From: Rhodoferax sp.
GTDB lineage: Bacteria > Pseudomonadota > Gammaproteobacteria > Burkholderiales > Burkholderiaceae_C
Length of the DNA stretch: 40,118 bases
Direction: 5' to 3'
NCBI GenBank assembly: GCA_026785765.1
Contig: JAJAZK010000027.1
Coordinates: forward strand, 1-40,118
Shown: positions 33,733 to 40,118 of the stretch, piece after piece
Layout: the number at the start of each line of letters is the position of its first letter
How positions within the stretch are numbered: the first letter of the stretch is position 1
Program-made: the position numbers and the translations under genes
Notes under the pieces: generated by a model
What the model was told of the DNA's origin: nothing
What the model saw: only the letters and a program-made list of their open reading frames with translations
Databases searched by the model: none

Positions 33733-34773
33733 ATGGCCTTGTCTCCTGGTTTTGCAGTTGCTGCAGTCGGTGCCGGCCTTGGCGCGACGCCACATTTTCG
33801 CGCCATGGAGGAGCTGCGAGACGCCCATGCGCTGACCTGGGTCTGTGCACGGGATGCGCAGCGCTTGCAGGACCGCGTCCTACCCGCCGGGGCCCGGCGC
33901 ACAACCCGCCTGGAAGACATTCTGGAAGATCCGCAGGTGCGCGCAGTGTTGGTGCTGACGCCACCCGCAGCGCATCTGGAAGTGGTGCGCAAACTGGCCC
34001 AGGCTGGAAAACATGTGCTGGTGGAAAAGCCGCTCGAACTTGACTTGACACGCGCCCGAGAACTGGTGGCCTGTTGTGAGGCGGCCGGCGTGCTGCTGGC
34101 GGTGATGCTGCAGTTCCGGTTGCGCGCTGGAGCTGTGCGCCTGACGCAACTGCTACGCCAGGGAGCGCTTGGCAGCGTTACCAGTACCAGCGCCAGTGTG
34201 CGCTGGTGGCGGCCGCAAAGTTATTACGACGAACCTGGTCGCGGCACGCTGGCGCGCGACGGTGGCGGGGTGTTGATGACGCAGGCCATCCATACGCTTG
34301 ATCTGTTGTTGTCGTTGCTGGGTTCGCCGCTGCGGGTGACTGGCGTTGTTTCCACCAGTCCCGTGCACCGGATGGAAACGGAAGACTGCGCCAGTGCCTT
34401 ATTGCATTACCCGCACGGCATGGTGGCGGTGTTGCAGGCAACCACAGCGGCGTATCCGGGATCGCCAGAGCGGCTGGAGATCAACGGCACGCTGGGAACC
34501 GCCACGTTGGAAGCGGGGCGTTTGCAGCTGGATTTTCTGGACGGCCGCTCGGAGGTCGCAGGCGCCGATGCGGGCAGTGGCGCTGGCGCCGACCCGATGG
34601 CTTTTGGCCACAGCGCGCATCGGACGGTGCTGGAGGACTTCCTGCATGCAGTGCGGACGAATACTGCCCCAGCCACCAGCGGCCGCAGTGCCTTGCTTGT
34701 GCATGCCGTCATCGAAGCCATCGTCGAGTCTTCGCGCCGCGGTACACCGGTACCATTCGATCCATCGCCATGA
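33733..34773 (+). CDS. Gfo/Idh/MocA family oxidoreductase
   Basis: The 346-residue product has an N-terminal Rossmann domain (VAAVGAGLGATPHFRAMEEL) and the EKP motif of the family (HVLVEKPLELDL). Its C-terminal alpha/beta substrate domain includes GGGVLMTQAIHTLDLLLSLLG, where the His is the probable catalytic base. Members oxidise or isomerise sugars with NAD(P). The place between the kdgD remnant and garD suggests a sugar-acid substrate, but nothing in the sequence fixes it. The stop overlaps garD as ATGA. Confidence 0.88.
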   Translation: MALSPGFAVAAVGAGLGATPHFRAMEELRDAHALTWVCARDAQRLQDRVLPAGARRTTRLEDILEDPQVRAVLVLTPPAAHLEVVRKLAQAGKHVLVEKPLELDLTRARELVACCEAAGVLLAVMLQFRLRAGAVRLTQLLRQGALGSVTSTSASVRWWRPQSYYDEPGRGTLARDGGGVLMTQAIHTLDLLLSLLGSPLRVTGVVSTSPVHRMETEDCASALLHYPHGMVAVLQATTAAYPGSPERLEINGTLGTATLEAGRLQLDFLDGRSEVAGADAGSGAGADPMAFGHSAHRTVLEDFLHAVRTNTAPATSGRSALLVHAVIEAIVESSRRGTPVPFDPSP

Positions 34774-36326
34774 ATCCGCATTACATCCGCATGCACCAGG
34801 ACGACAACGTTGCGATCGTCGCAAGCGATGGTGGCCTTGCCGTCGGCGCGCGATTTGCCGATGGGCTGGTCCTGCGCGAGCGGGTGCCGCAGGGCCACAA
34901 ACTGAGTCTGGTCGACATTGCCTGCGGTGCAGCAGTGCGGCGCTACAACGTGGTGATCGGTCACGCGCTGCGCGACCTGCCCGCTGGCAGCTGGGTGCAT
35001 GAGCGGGTCCTGCAGATGCCTGCGGCGCGGGGCCTGACTGATTTGCCTATGGCGACGGCGCAAACTCCGCCACTGCCGCCGCTTGCGGGCTACACCTTCG
35101 AGGGTTACCGAAATCGGGATGGCTCGGTGGGCACACGCAATATCCTGGCCATTACGACCACGGTGCAATGTGTCGCCGGCGTGGTGGACTTTGCAGTGCA
35201 GCGCATCAAAGCCGAATTGCTGCCGTTGTTCCTACATGTAGACGATGTGGTTGGGCTGGAGCACAGTTATGGCTGTGGTGTGGCCATCGACGCGCCCGAT
35301 GCAATCATCCCGATCCGCACCCTGCGCAACATCAGCCTGAACCCGAACTTCGGCGGTGAGGTGATGGTCGTCAGCCTGGGCTGCGAAAAGCTGCAACCCG
35401 AACGCCTGTTCCCACCAGGGACCATCACGATCGCGGACCAGCGCGGCGTTGCGGCCGCTTCGGCGCCGCTAGATGTGGTGTGCCTGCAAGACGACGCGCA
35501 TGTTGGATTCATGTCCATGATCGACGCGGTGCTGCGCCAGGCCAGGGTCCATCTGGAGCGCCTGAACCAGCGCCGCCGCGAAACCTGCCCGGCGGCCGAG
35601 CTGGTGGTGGGAGTTCAGTGTGGCGGCAGCGACGCGTTCTCTGGCGTTACTGCCAATCCTGCGGTGGGTTTTGCAACCGATCTGCTGGTGCGTTGTGGTG
35701 CCACCGTGATGTTTTCCGAAGTGACCGAAGTGCGCGACGCAATCGACCAGTTGACGGCGCGCGCGGTCACCCCGGAAGTTGCGCAAGCCCTGGTGCGCGA
35801 GATGGCCTGGTACGACCGGTATCTGGAAAAGGGCCAGGTCGATCGCAGTGCTAACACGACGCCAGGCAACAAGCAGGGCGGACTGTCCAACATTGTCGAG
35901 AAAGCCATGGGCTCGATTGTCAAGTCCGGCACGGCGCCGATATCGGGCGTGCTGGCACCGGGTGAGAAGGCACACCAGCGCGGCTTGCTGTATGCGGCAA
36001 CGCCGGCCAGTGACTTCGTTTGTGGCACGCTGCAGATCGCCGCGGGCATGAACCTGCATGTCTTCACAACCGGGCGTGGCACGCCTTATGGGCTGGCGCC
36101 GGTGCCGGTGATCAAGGTGGCGACTCGCACCGAACTGGCACGGCGCTGGCATGACCTGATGGATCTGGATGCGGGGCGCATTGCCACCGGCGAGGCAAGT
36201 ATTGCCGACATGGGCTGGGAACTGTTTCGTTTGATGCTTGAGGTGGCCAGTGGCCGAAAGACCTGGGCCGAGCACTGGAAACTGCACAATGCCCTGGTGT
36301 TGTTCAACCCGGCACCGGTCACCTGA
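34770..36326 (+). CDS. garD: Galactarate dehydratase (UxaA/GarD family)
   Basis: The product would dehydrate galactarate (or a close sugar acid) to 5-dehydro-4-deoxyglucarate. It has 518 residues. An N-terminal SAF-like domain (about 1-90) precedes the UxaA catalytic region: GYRNRDGSVGTRNILAITTTVQC, HSYGCGVAIDAPD, VSLGCEKLQPERLF, QCGGSDAFSGVTANPAVGFA and SNIVEKAMGSIVKSGTAPI. The cysteines and histidines that hold the metal are present. Length and the SVGTRN block favour GarD over altronate dehydratase, though the two are close. It is coupled to the oxidoreductase gene and ends inside its own terminator. Confidence 0.88.
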   Translation: MNPHYIRMHQDDNVAIVASDGGLAVGARFADGLVLRERVPQGHKLSLVDIACGAAVRRYNVVIGHALRDLPAGSWVHERVLQMPAARGLTDLPMATAQTPPLPPLAGYTFEGYRNRDGSVGTRNILAITTTVQCVAGVVDFAVQRIKAELLPLFLHVDDVVGLEHSYGCGVAIDAPDAIIPIRTLRNISLNPNFGGEVMVVSLGCEKLQPERLFPPGTITIADQRGVAAASAPLDVVCLQDDAHVGFMSMIDAVLRQARVHLERLNQRRRETCPAAELVVGVQCGGSDAFSGVTANPAVGFATDLLVRCGATVMFSEVTEVRDAIDQLTARAVTPEVAQALVREMAWYDRYLEKGQVDRSANTTPGNKQGGLSNIVEKAMGSIVKSGTAPISGVLAPGEKAHQRGLLYAATPASDFVCGTLQIAAGMNLHVFTTGRGTPYGLAPVPVIKVATRTELARRWHDLMDLDAGRIATGEASIADMGWELFRLMLEVASGRKTWAEHWKLHNALVLFNPAPVT

Positions 36327-36343
36327 CGGCACCGGTTTTTTTT
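36314..36343 (+). terminator. Intrinsic terminator at the garD end
   Basis: ACCGGT at 36314-36319 pairs with ACCGGT at 36331-36336 across an 11-nt loop that contains the garD stop, and eight T follow. The next gene starts only 11 bp later, so it depends on readthrough or on a promoter inside garD. Confidence 0.7.
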
Positions 36344-36353
36344 GGATGCAATC

Positions 36354-37361
36354 ATGAAACCTGGTTCCTTTCTTACCCTTGTTGCTGCAGCGCTGCTGAC
36401 GCTCGTCGCAGCGCCCAGCCACGCGCAAGCCGACTACCCCAGCAAGGCGGTGAAGATCATCGTGCCTTTTCCGGCGGGTGGCACCAGTGATGTGATGGCA
36501 CGAATGGCTGCAGACGAATTGACGAAGTCGCTGAAGCAGCCGTTTGTGGTGGAGAACATTGGTGGTGCCGGTGGGACCATCGGCACCGAACGTGCCGCCA
36601 AGGCCACCGCCGACGGTTATACGCTGGTCCTGACCGGGGTCGGCTCGAATGCGGTCGCCCATGGCCTCAATCCAAAACTGGGTTATGACTCGAACAAGGA
36701 CTTTGTCCATATCACGCAAATTCACTCCGGTCCGAACGTGTTGGTGGTGCATCCCGACACACCGTTCAAGACACTCAAGGAGTTGATCGACTACGGCCGC
36801 GCGAACCCTGGCAAGCTCAACTACGGCTATACCCACGCCGCGTCGGGCCACATGGCGATGGAGCTGCTCAAGCAGACGGTCAGTGAGTGTCCCAAAGGGG
36901 CCAGGGATTGCAAGCCGCTATTCATCGTGGGCATACCGTATCGCGGTGGCGGCCCTTTGCTGACGGACCTGCTCGGCGGTCAGATACCGATGATTTTCAT
37001 CAACCAGGACGCAGCCCTGCAACATGTCAAAAGCGGCAAACTGCGTGCGCTCGCAGTCACCAGCCGACAACGAAACCCGCTGTACCCGGAGGTGCCGACG
37101 ATCGCCGAGTCGGGTTATCCGGCGTTCGAAGCACTCTCCTGGTCCGGCCTGTCGGCTCCCAGGGGCACGCCGCAGCCCGTCGTTGACAAACTGGAGGCCG
37201 CAATGGCGGCGGCGATGCAGTCGGGCGCCGTGCGCCAGCGCATGGAGTCGGTCGGCTTCGTGGTGCCGACACAGGGCTCCAAGGCTTACACGCAGTTTGT
37301 CAAGACCGAGATCGATGCGTGGACGCGGGTGATCCAGTTGGCGGGCATCAAACCGGATTGA
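36354..37361 (+). CDS. Tripartite tricarboxylate transporter (Bug/TctC) substrate-binding protein
   Basis: The 335-residue protein is exported: the signal peptide runs to about residue 25 (SFLTLVAAALLTLVAAPSHAQA). The mature part starts with the Bug-family DYPSKAVKIIVPFPAGGTSDVMAR and has the ligand-cage segments ENIGGAGGTIGTERAAKA and GIPYRGGGPLLTDLLGGQIPMIF. It ends as usual (VQLAGIKPD). Burkholderiales encode many such receptors without adjacent TctA/TctB permeases, and none is seen here. A sugar-acid ligand is suggested only by context. Confidence 0.92.
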   Translation: MKPGSFLTLVAAALLTLVAAPSHAQADYPSKAVKIIVPFPAGGTSDVMARMAADELTKSLKQPFVVENIGGAGGTIGTERAAKATADGYTLVLTGVGSNAVAHGLNPKLGYDSNKDFVHITQIHSGPNVLVVHPDTPFKTLKELIDYGRANPGKLNYGYTHAASGHMAMELLKQTVSECPKGARDCKPLFIVGIPYRGGGPLLTDLLGGQIPMIFINQDAALQHVKSGKLRALAVTSRQRNPLYPEVPTIAESGYPAFEALSWSGLSAPRGTPQPVVDKLEAAMAAAMQSGAVRQRMESVGFVVPTQGSKAYTQFVKTEIDAWTRVIQLAGIKPD

Positions 37362-37399
37362 GCAGCGCGAAAAAGGCGGCTTCCCGGGTGCCGGCAACG

Positions 37400-37902
37400 G
37401 CCGCGGTTTGCCCATATTGATCGCAAATCTGCTCTCGCAGATATCGTTCGGCCTGCTGGTGATGACGATTTGCTTGCCGTCGATGCAGCAGCGGGGTGCC
37501 CTGTTCGGCGCCAGCCAGGCCAGCGTCCAACTCACCTTCAGCGCTTAACGTGAAACAACTTTCATGATGCGGGGTGAAGAGTGGGCATCATGAAAGTTAC
37601 GTCGTCGCATTCGGTCTGCTGCAGGTGGTGTACGGACCGCTGTCCAACCGTTACGGGCGCAGGAAGTCATTGCGGGTCGGGCTGGTGCTTGGGTATCGCT
37701 GGCGTTATTTTTGCTGCGCTGGCCACGTCCCTGTGGGCGCTGACGATGGCGCGTGCGCTCCAGGGCGCCGGCACGGCGGCCGGCCTTCGGTGCGTACCTG
37801 GTGGGCTTGTTGACGCACCATGGTTCGGTGCAGCTGGGCCTGTTGATGCTGGCCCTTACCCTGTGTGCGCTGGCGGCCCAGATCATGTGGTACCGGGCTT
37901 GA
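37400..37902 (+). pseudogene. Remnant of a Bcr/CflA-type MFS drug exporter
   Basis: The N-terminal part reads PILIANLLSQISFGLLVMTICLPSMQQRGALFGASQASVQLTFS, which breaks at a 52-bp insertion (37547-37598). It then resumes YVVAFGLLQVVYGPLSNRYGRRKSLRVGLVLG and, after a frameshift, IAGVIFAALATSLWALTMARALQGAGTAAGL. The last piece, GAYLVGLLTHHGSVQLGLLMLALTLCALAAQIMWYRA, is the exporter's C-terminus, so more than half of the usual 400 residues is deleted. The gene cannot make a working transporter. The gap between the Bug gene and the cyclase gene holds only this remnant. Confidence 0.85.
37547..37598. repeat. 52-bp palindromic insertion inside the MFS remnant
   Basis: Arms AACTTTCATGATGC (37557-37570) and GCATCATGAAAGTT (37585-37598) are perfect 14-bp inverted repeats around a 14-base loop. 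Removing 37547-37598 restores a continuous F-S-A-Y-V-V frame, so the segment is an insertion. It resembles a very small MITE or REP-type element. I found no second copy in this window. Confidence 0.75.
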
Positions 37903-37923
37903 GCGGCGCGTGAGGCGGAAAAC

Positions 37924-38931
37924 CTATCCGGCGCGCAAACTGCCCAGACCCGGGCTCATCATGGTCTCGTCAATCGTCTTTTCCTGAGCCTGGTTCGGCG
38001 CGACAAACTCGAGTGTCATGACCCGCGCCAGCCGCAGCAGGGCACCGGGGCGCAGGGGTAACTCCTGATCCCGTTGCATGGCTACACCGTCGAGCTCCGT
38101 GAGCTGGGTCGACAGCGTCTTGATCACATACCCGCCCGGACGGCTCAACAATTCGAAGTGTTTGCGACTGATCTGCTTGCTGGCGGTCGGGTCGGGCAGC
38201 ACGAGGATGACGTCGTTGATCGAGGCGCCCTGTTGTGTTTCGCCGCGGCCGAAACACAAAGTGTCGAGTTGTGGCAACAGGATGCGTTCGCCGGATTCGC
38301 GCACGATCAGGTAGCTGGGAAAACACAATGGGTCGCGCCAATGCATTTCGAATAGCTCCACGGCCCGGGTGATGCCTTTGAGTGGCACACTCGCAAGCAC
38401 AGCGCAGGCAACGCGTTGCTGCGGTGCGAGTTGCTGGAACATCTCGCCGGACAGGCGCAATTGCCCGGGTTGCGCGGTGCTTGCAATACGTGCACACAGG
38501 TTGACGCTGTCGCCGGTCACCTGCTCGCCGTCGGTGAGTACCGGGCCCCAGTGCATGCCAACGCGCACGCTGAGCTGGTGGGCGCGCGCACGGCTCTGGT
38601 TGGCGGCTGACATCGCGTTCAAGAATGCGGCCATGGAAGTCGCGGCGGCGCTGGCGGACGCAAAACAGACAAAAGCGCCATCGCCTGCAGTGCCCACAAG
38701 GCGGCCCTGGTGTTGAACCAGGTTTTGCTCCAGCAAATCGAGATGCAACTGCTGCAGCCGGCGGCCGGCTTCGTCGCCGAACTGGGCGAAGTAGCGGGTC
38801 GACTCGACAATATCGGTGAACGCCAGTGCTGCGTTGCGCTCGAAGCGCCGCGTCAACTCCTGCGACAACAGGGTCTGGAGCCGGATGATCTCGGTCATCG
38901 TCAGGGCTGCAGGATCAAATGGACTGGTCAT
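37924..38931 (-). CDS. Class III nucleotide cyclase domain fused to an FHA domain
   Basis: The product has 335 residues. Residues 30-205 are a class III cyclase domain with metal Asp40 (AFTDIVEST) and Asp84 (GDGAFVCF), plus GDSVNLCARI holding Asp141, Asn144 and Arg148. The substrate-specifying Lys before GDG is replaced by Gly80 (GRLVGTAGDG), so substrate or activity may differ. Residues 225-320 form an FHA phosphothreonine-binding domain (CFGRGE, ISRKHFEL, GGYVIKTLSTQLTELDGVAM). A tail EKTIDETMM could be phosphorylated. It is divergent from a Hanks-type kinase 105 bp away, suggesting a shared signalling unit. Confidence 0.87.
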   Translation of the reverse strand: MTSPFDPAALTMTEIIRLQTLLSQELTRRFERNAALAFTDIVESTRYFAQFGDEAGRRLQQLHLDLLEQNLVQHQGRLVGTAGDGAFVCFASASAAATSMAAFLNAMSAANQSRARAHQLSVRVGMHWGPVLTDGEQVTGDSVNLCARIASTAQPGQLRLSGEMFQQLAPQQRVACAVLASVPLKGITRAVELFEMHWRDPLCFPSYLIVRESGERILLPQLDTLCFGRGETQQGASINDVILVLPDPTASKQISRKHFELLSRPGGYVIKTLSTQLTELDGVAMQRDQELPLRPGALLRLARVMTLEFVAPNQAQEKTIDETMMSPGLGSLRAG

Positions 38932-39035
38932 GGCGAAAAGCGTAAGCGAAGAGGATAACGATAGCGTGGCACAGGGTCAACGGCGGCGGCGCGGATTTCA
39001 GTCAGAATTGGGCGGATGGCAAAGCCCTGCGTGAT

Positions 39036-40118
39036 ATGATGGAAAAACTCGGACGCTACGACGTCGTTCGCGTGCTTGGCAAGGGCGCGATGGGCATGGT
39101 TTATGAGGCGCGCGACCCCAATCTGGACCGCCGGGTTGCAATCAAGACCATCAAGGTCGAGAACCTTCCCGAGGCGGCGATTGTCGAGTACGAAGCACGC
39201 TTCCGTACCGAAGCCCGTTCCGCCGCGCGCTTGCAGCACCCCAATATTGTCAGCGTGTACGACTCGGAGCGCCACGGTGATACGGCCTACCTGGTGATGG
39301 AGTTTGTGCAGGGCGAAGATCTCAAGCAGCACCTCGACAGCGGCAAGCGCTACACGCTGGAACAGTCGTTGGCGATCATGCGGGATTTGCTCGCGGCGCT
39401 GGCCTACGCACACCAGCAGAACATCGTGCACCGCGATGTCAAGCCGGCCAATTTGATGATTGAGGCCAGTGGGCGGGTCAAGTTGACTGATTTTGGCGTT
39501 GCGCGCATCCAGGACTCGGGCGAAGCTACCCGTACCAAGGGATCGATGGTCGGAACCTTGAAGTACATGGCGCCGGAACAGGTGCAGGGGTTGGCGATTG
39601 ATGCACGGGCCGACCTGTTTGCCGCCGGCGTCGTGTTGTACCAGTTGTTGACCGGCGAACGGCCGTTCGACGGAGACAGCGAATACGCCATCATTCACCA
39701 GATCATCAGCCAGAATCCGCCGCCGCCCAGCAGCATCAACGCCCAACTGCCCGCTGCGCTCGATATCGTCGTGGCCCGAGCCCTGGCCAAGGATCGGGCG
39801 CTGCGTTTTCCCAGCGCGGGCGAGTTCGCCCGGGCCTTGCTGGATGCCAGCGTACAGGCACAGGACGCAACGGCCGTCCCGCCAGCCAGCGCTTCCCCTG
39901 GAAACGGCGGCAGTCTGGGAACCGGCTCGGGTGCGTCCGGCACGCGCGGCAGCGGCGCTACGGCACGTATGGCGCGCAGCGGCGAGGACACTGGCTCGAC
40001 TGTCACCCAGGAGCTTGAGCTCGTTTACTGGAAGGACATCAAGCACTCGGAAGATGCACTGGATCTGCAAGGTTTCCTGACCCGTTTTCCATCAGGCATC
40101 TATGCCGATCTGGCACGA
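39036..40118 (+). CDS. Hanks-type serine/threonine protein kinase, 3' partial
   Basis: 361 codons are visible and the gene runs off the window. The kinase domain is complete, with glycine loop VLGKGAMGMVYEA, VAIK Lys37, HRDVKPAN (132-139), DFG at 152-154 and APEQVQG after a Thr/Ser-rich activation loop (TRTKGSMVGTLKYM). A Gly/Ser/Ala/Thr-rich linker follows. Then ELVYWKDIKHSEDALDLQGFLTRFPSGIYADLAR begins, a short repeat-like unit seen behind kinases and peptidases of this order. No transmembrane helix has appeared by the window end. The start is ATG 39036 or the adjacent ATG 39039; no strong ribosome site is seen. Confidence 0.93.
   Translation, partial: MMEKLGRYDVVRVLGKGAMGMVYEARDPNLDRRVAIKTIKVENLPEAAIVEYEARFRTEARSAARLQHPNIVSVYDSERHGDTAYLVMEFVQGEDLKQHLDSGKRYTLEQSLAIMRDLLAALAYAHQQNIVHRDVKPANLMIEASGRVKLTDFGVARIQDSGEATRTKGSMVGTLKYMAPEQVQGLAIDARADLFAAGVVLYQLLTGERPFDGDSEYAIIHQIISQNPPPPSSINAQLPAALDIVVARALAKDRALRFPSAGEFARALLDASVQAQDATAVPPASASPGNGGSLGTGSGASGTRGSGATARMARSGEDTGSTVTQELELVYWKDIKHSEDALDLQGFLTRFPSGIYADLAR

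Noticed and set aside
35469..36851. 460-codon open frame antisense to garD and the Bug gene
   Set aside because: Rich in His, Gln and Arg with no recognisable domain; it is a shadow of strongly biased codon use on the plus strand. The same holds for long antisense frames at 1428-3098, 15214-16503 and 38928-40070.
1..40118. tRNA or rRNA genes, prophage, IS transposase or CRISPR array
   Set aside because: I saw no cloverleaf, rRNA-like, integrase, transposase or repeat-spacer signal on either strand.

Overview
The window is about 40 kb of chromosome from a betaproteobacterium, most likely a member of the Burkholderiales related to the Comamonadaceae. The evidence is the wording of DnaA, GyrB, RnpA and YidC, the gene set metX-metW and kdsD-kdsC-lptC, and the abundance of TRAP and Bug-type solute-binding proteins. 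It spans the replication origin: gyrB, dnaN and dnaA run leftward and rpmH, rnpA, yidD, yidC and mnmE run rightward.

Layout. 1-7139: a partial Spy/CpxP-like protein converges on a long leftward run that, read in its own direction, is aroG, three tandem NERD-like paralogues, an anchored alpha/beta hydrolase, a diguanylate cyclase, an NnrU-family membrane protein and a cysteine-free glutaredoxin-fold protein. 7213-8376: a rhomboid protease. 8476-18227: the origin block, with DnaA boxes and a DnaA-trio-like TAG run between dnaA and dnaN, and more DnaA boxes over the dnaA promoter. 18289-21369: a cNMP-binding protein, apt, and a Kef-type K+/H+ antiporter gene cut by an in-frame TGA. 21414-24368: kdsD, kdsC, lptC and an SDR enzyme. 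24448-27093: a glycine-rich RRM protein, then metX-metW behind a SAM-II riboswitch and intrinsic attenuator. 27116-37361: a uronate/aldarate catabolic island (gudD, a FadR-type regulator with a perfect operator, udh, a TRAP transporter, a wrecked kdgD, a Gfo/Idh/MocA oxidoreductase, garD and a Bug/TctC binding protein). 37400-37902: an eroded MFS gene carrying a 52-bp palindromic insertion. 37924-40118: a class III cyclase-FHA protein divergent from a Hanks-type Ser/Thr kinase that runs off the window.

How the genes fit together. In the aldarate island, uronic acids would enter through the TRAP system, Udh would oxidise them to aldaric acid lactones, and GudD and GarD would dehydrate glucarate and galactarate to 5-dehydro-4-deoxyglucarate. 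The next enzyme, KdgD, survives here only as three fragments, so the pathway is either broken or completed by a gene elsewhere. The metX-metW unit looks controlled by S-adenosylmethionine through transcription attenuation. Three separate lesions (kef TGA, kdgD, MFS) point to ongoing local gene loss on the right-hand side of the origin.

The least explained items are the NERD-like triplet, the palindromic insertion and the cyclase-FHA/kinase pair. All calls come from reading the sequence; no database search was run.
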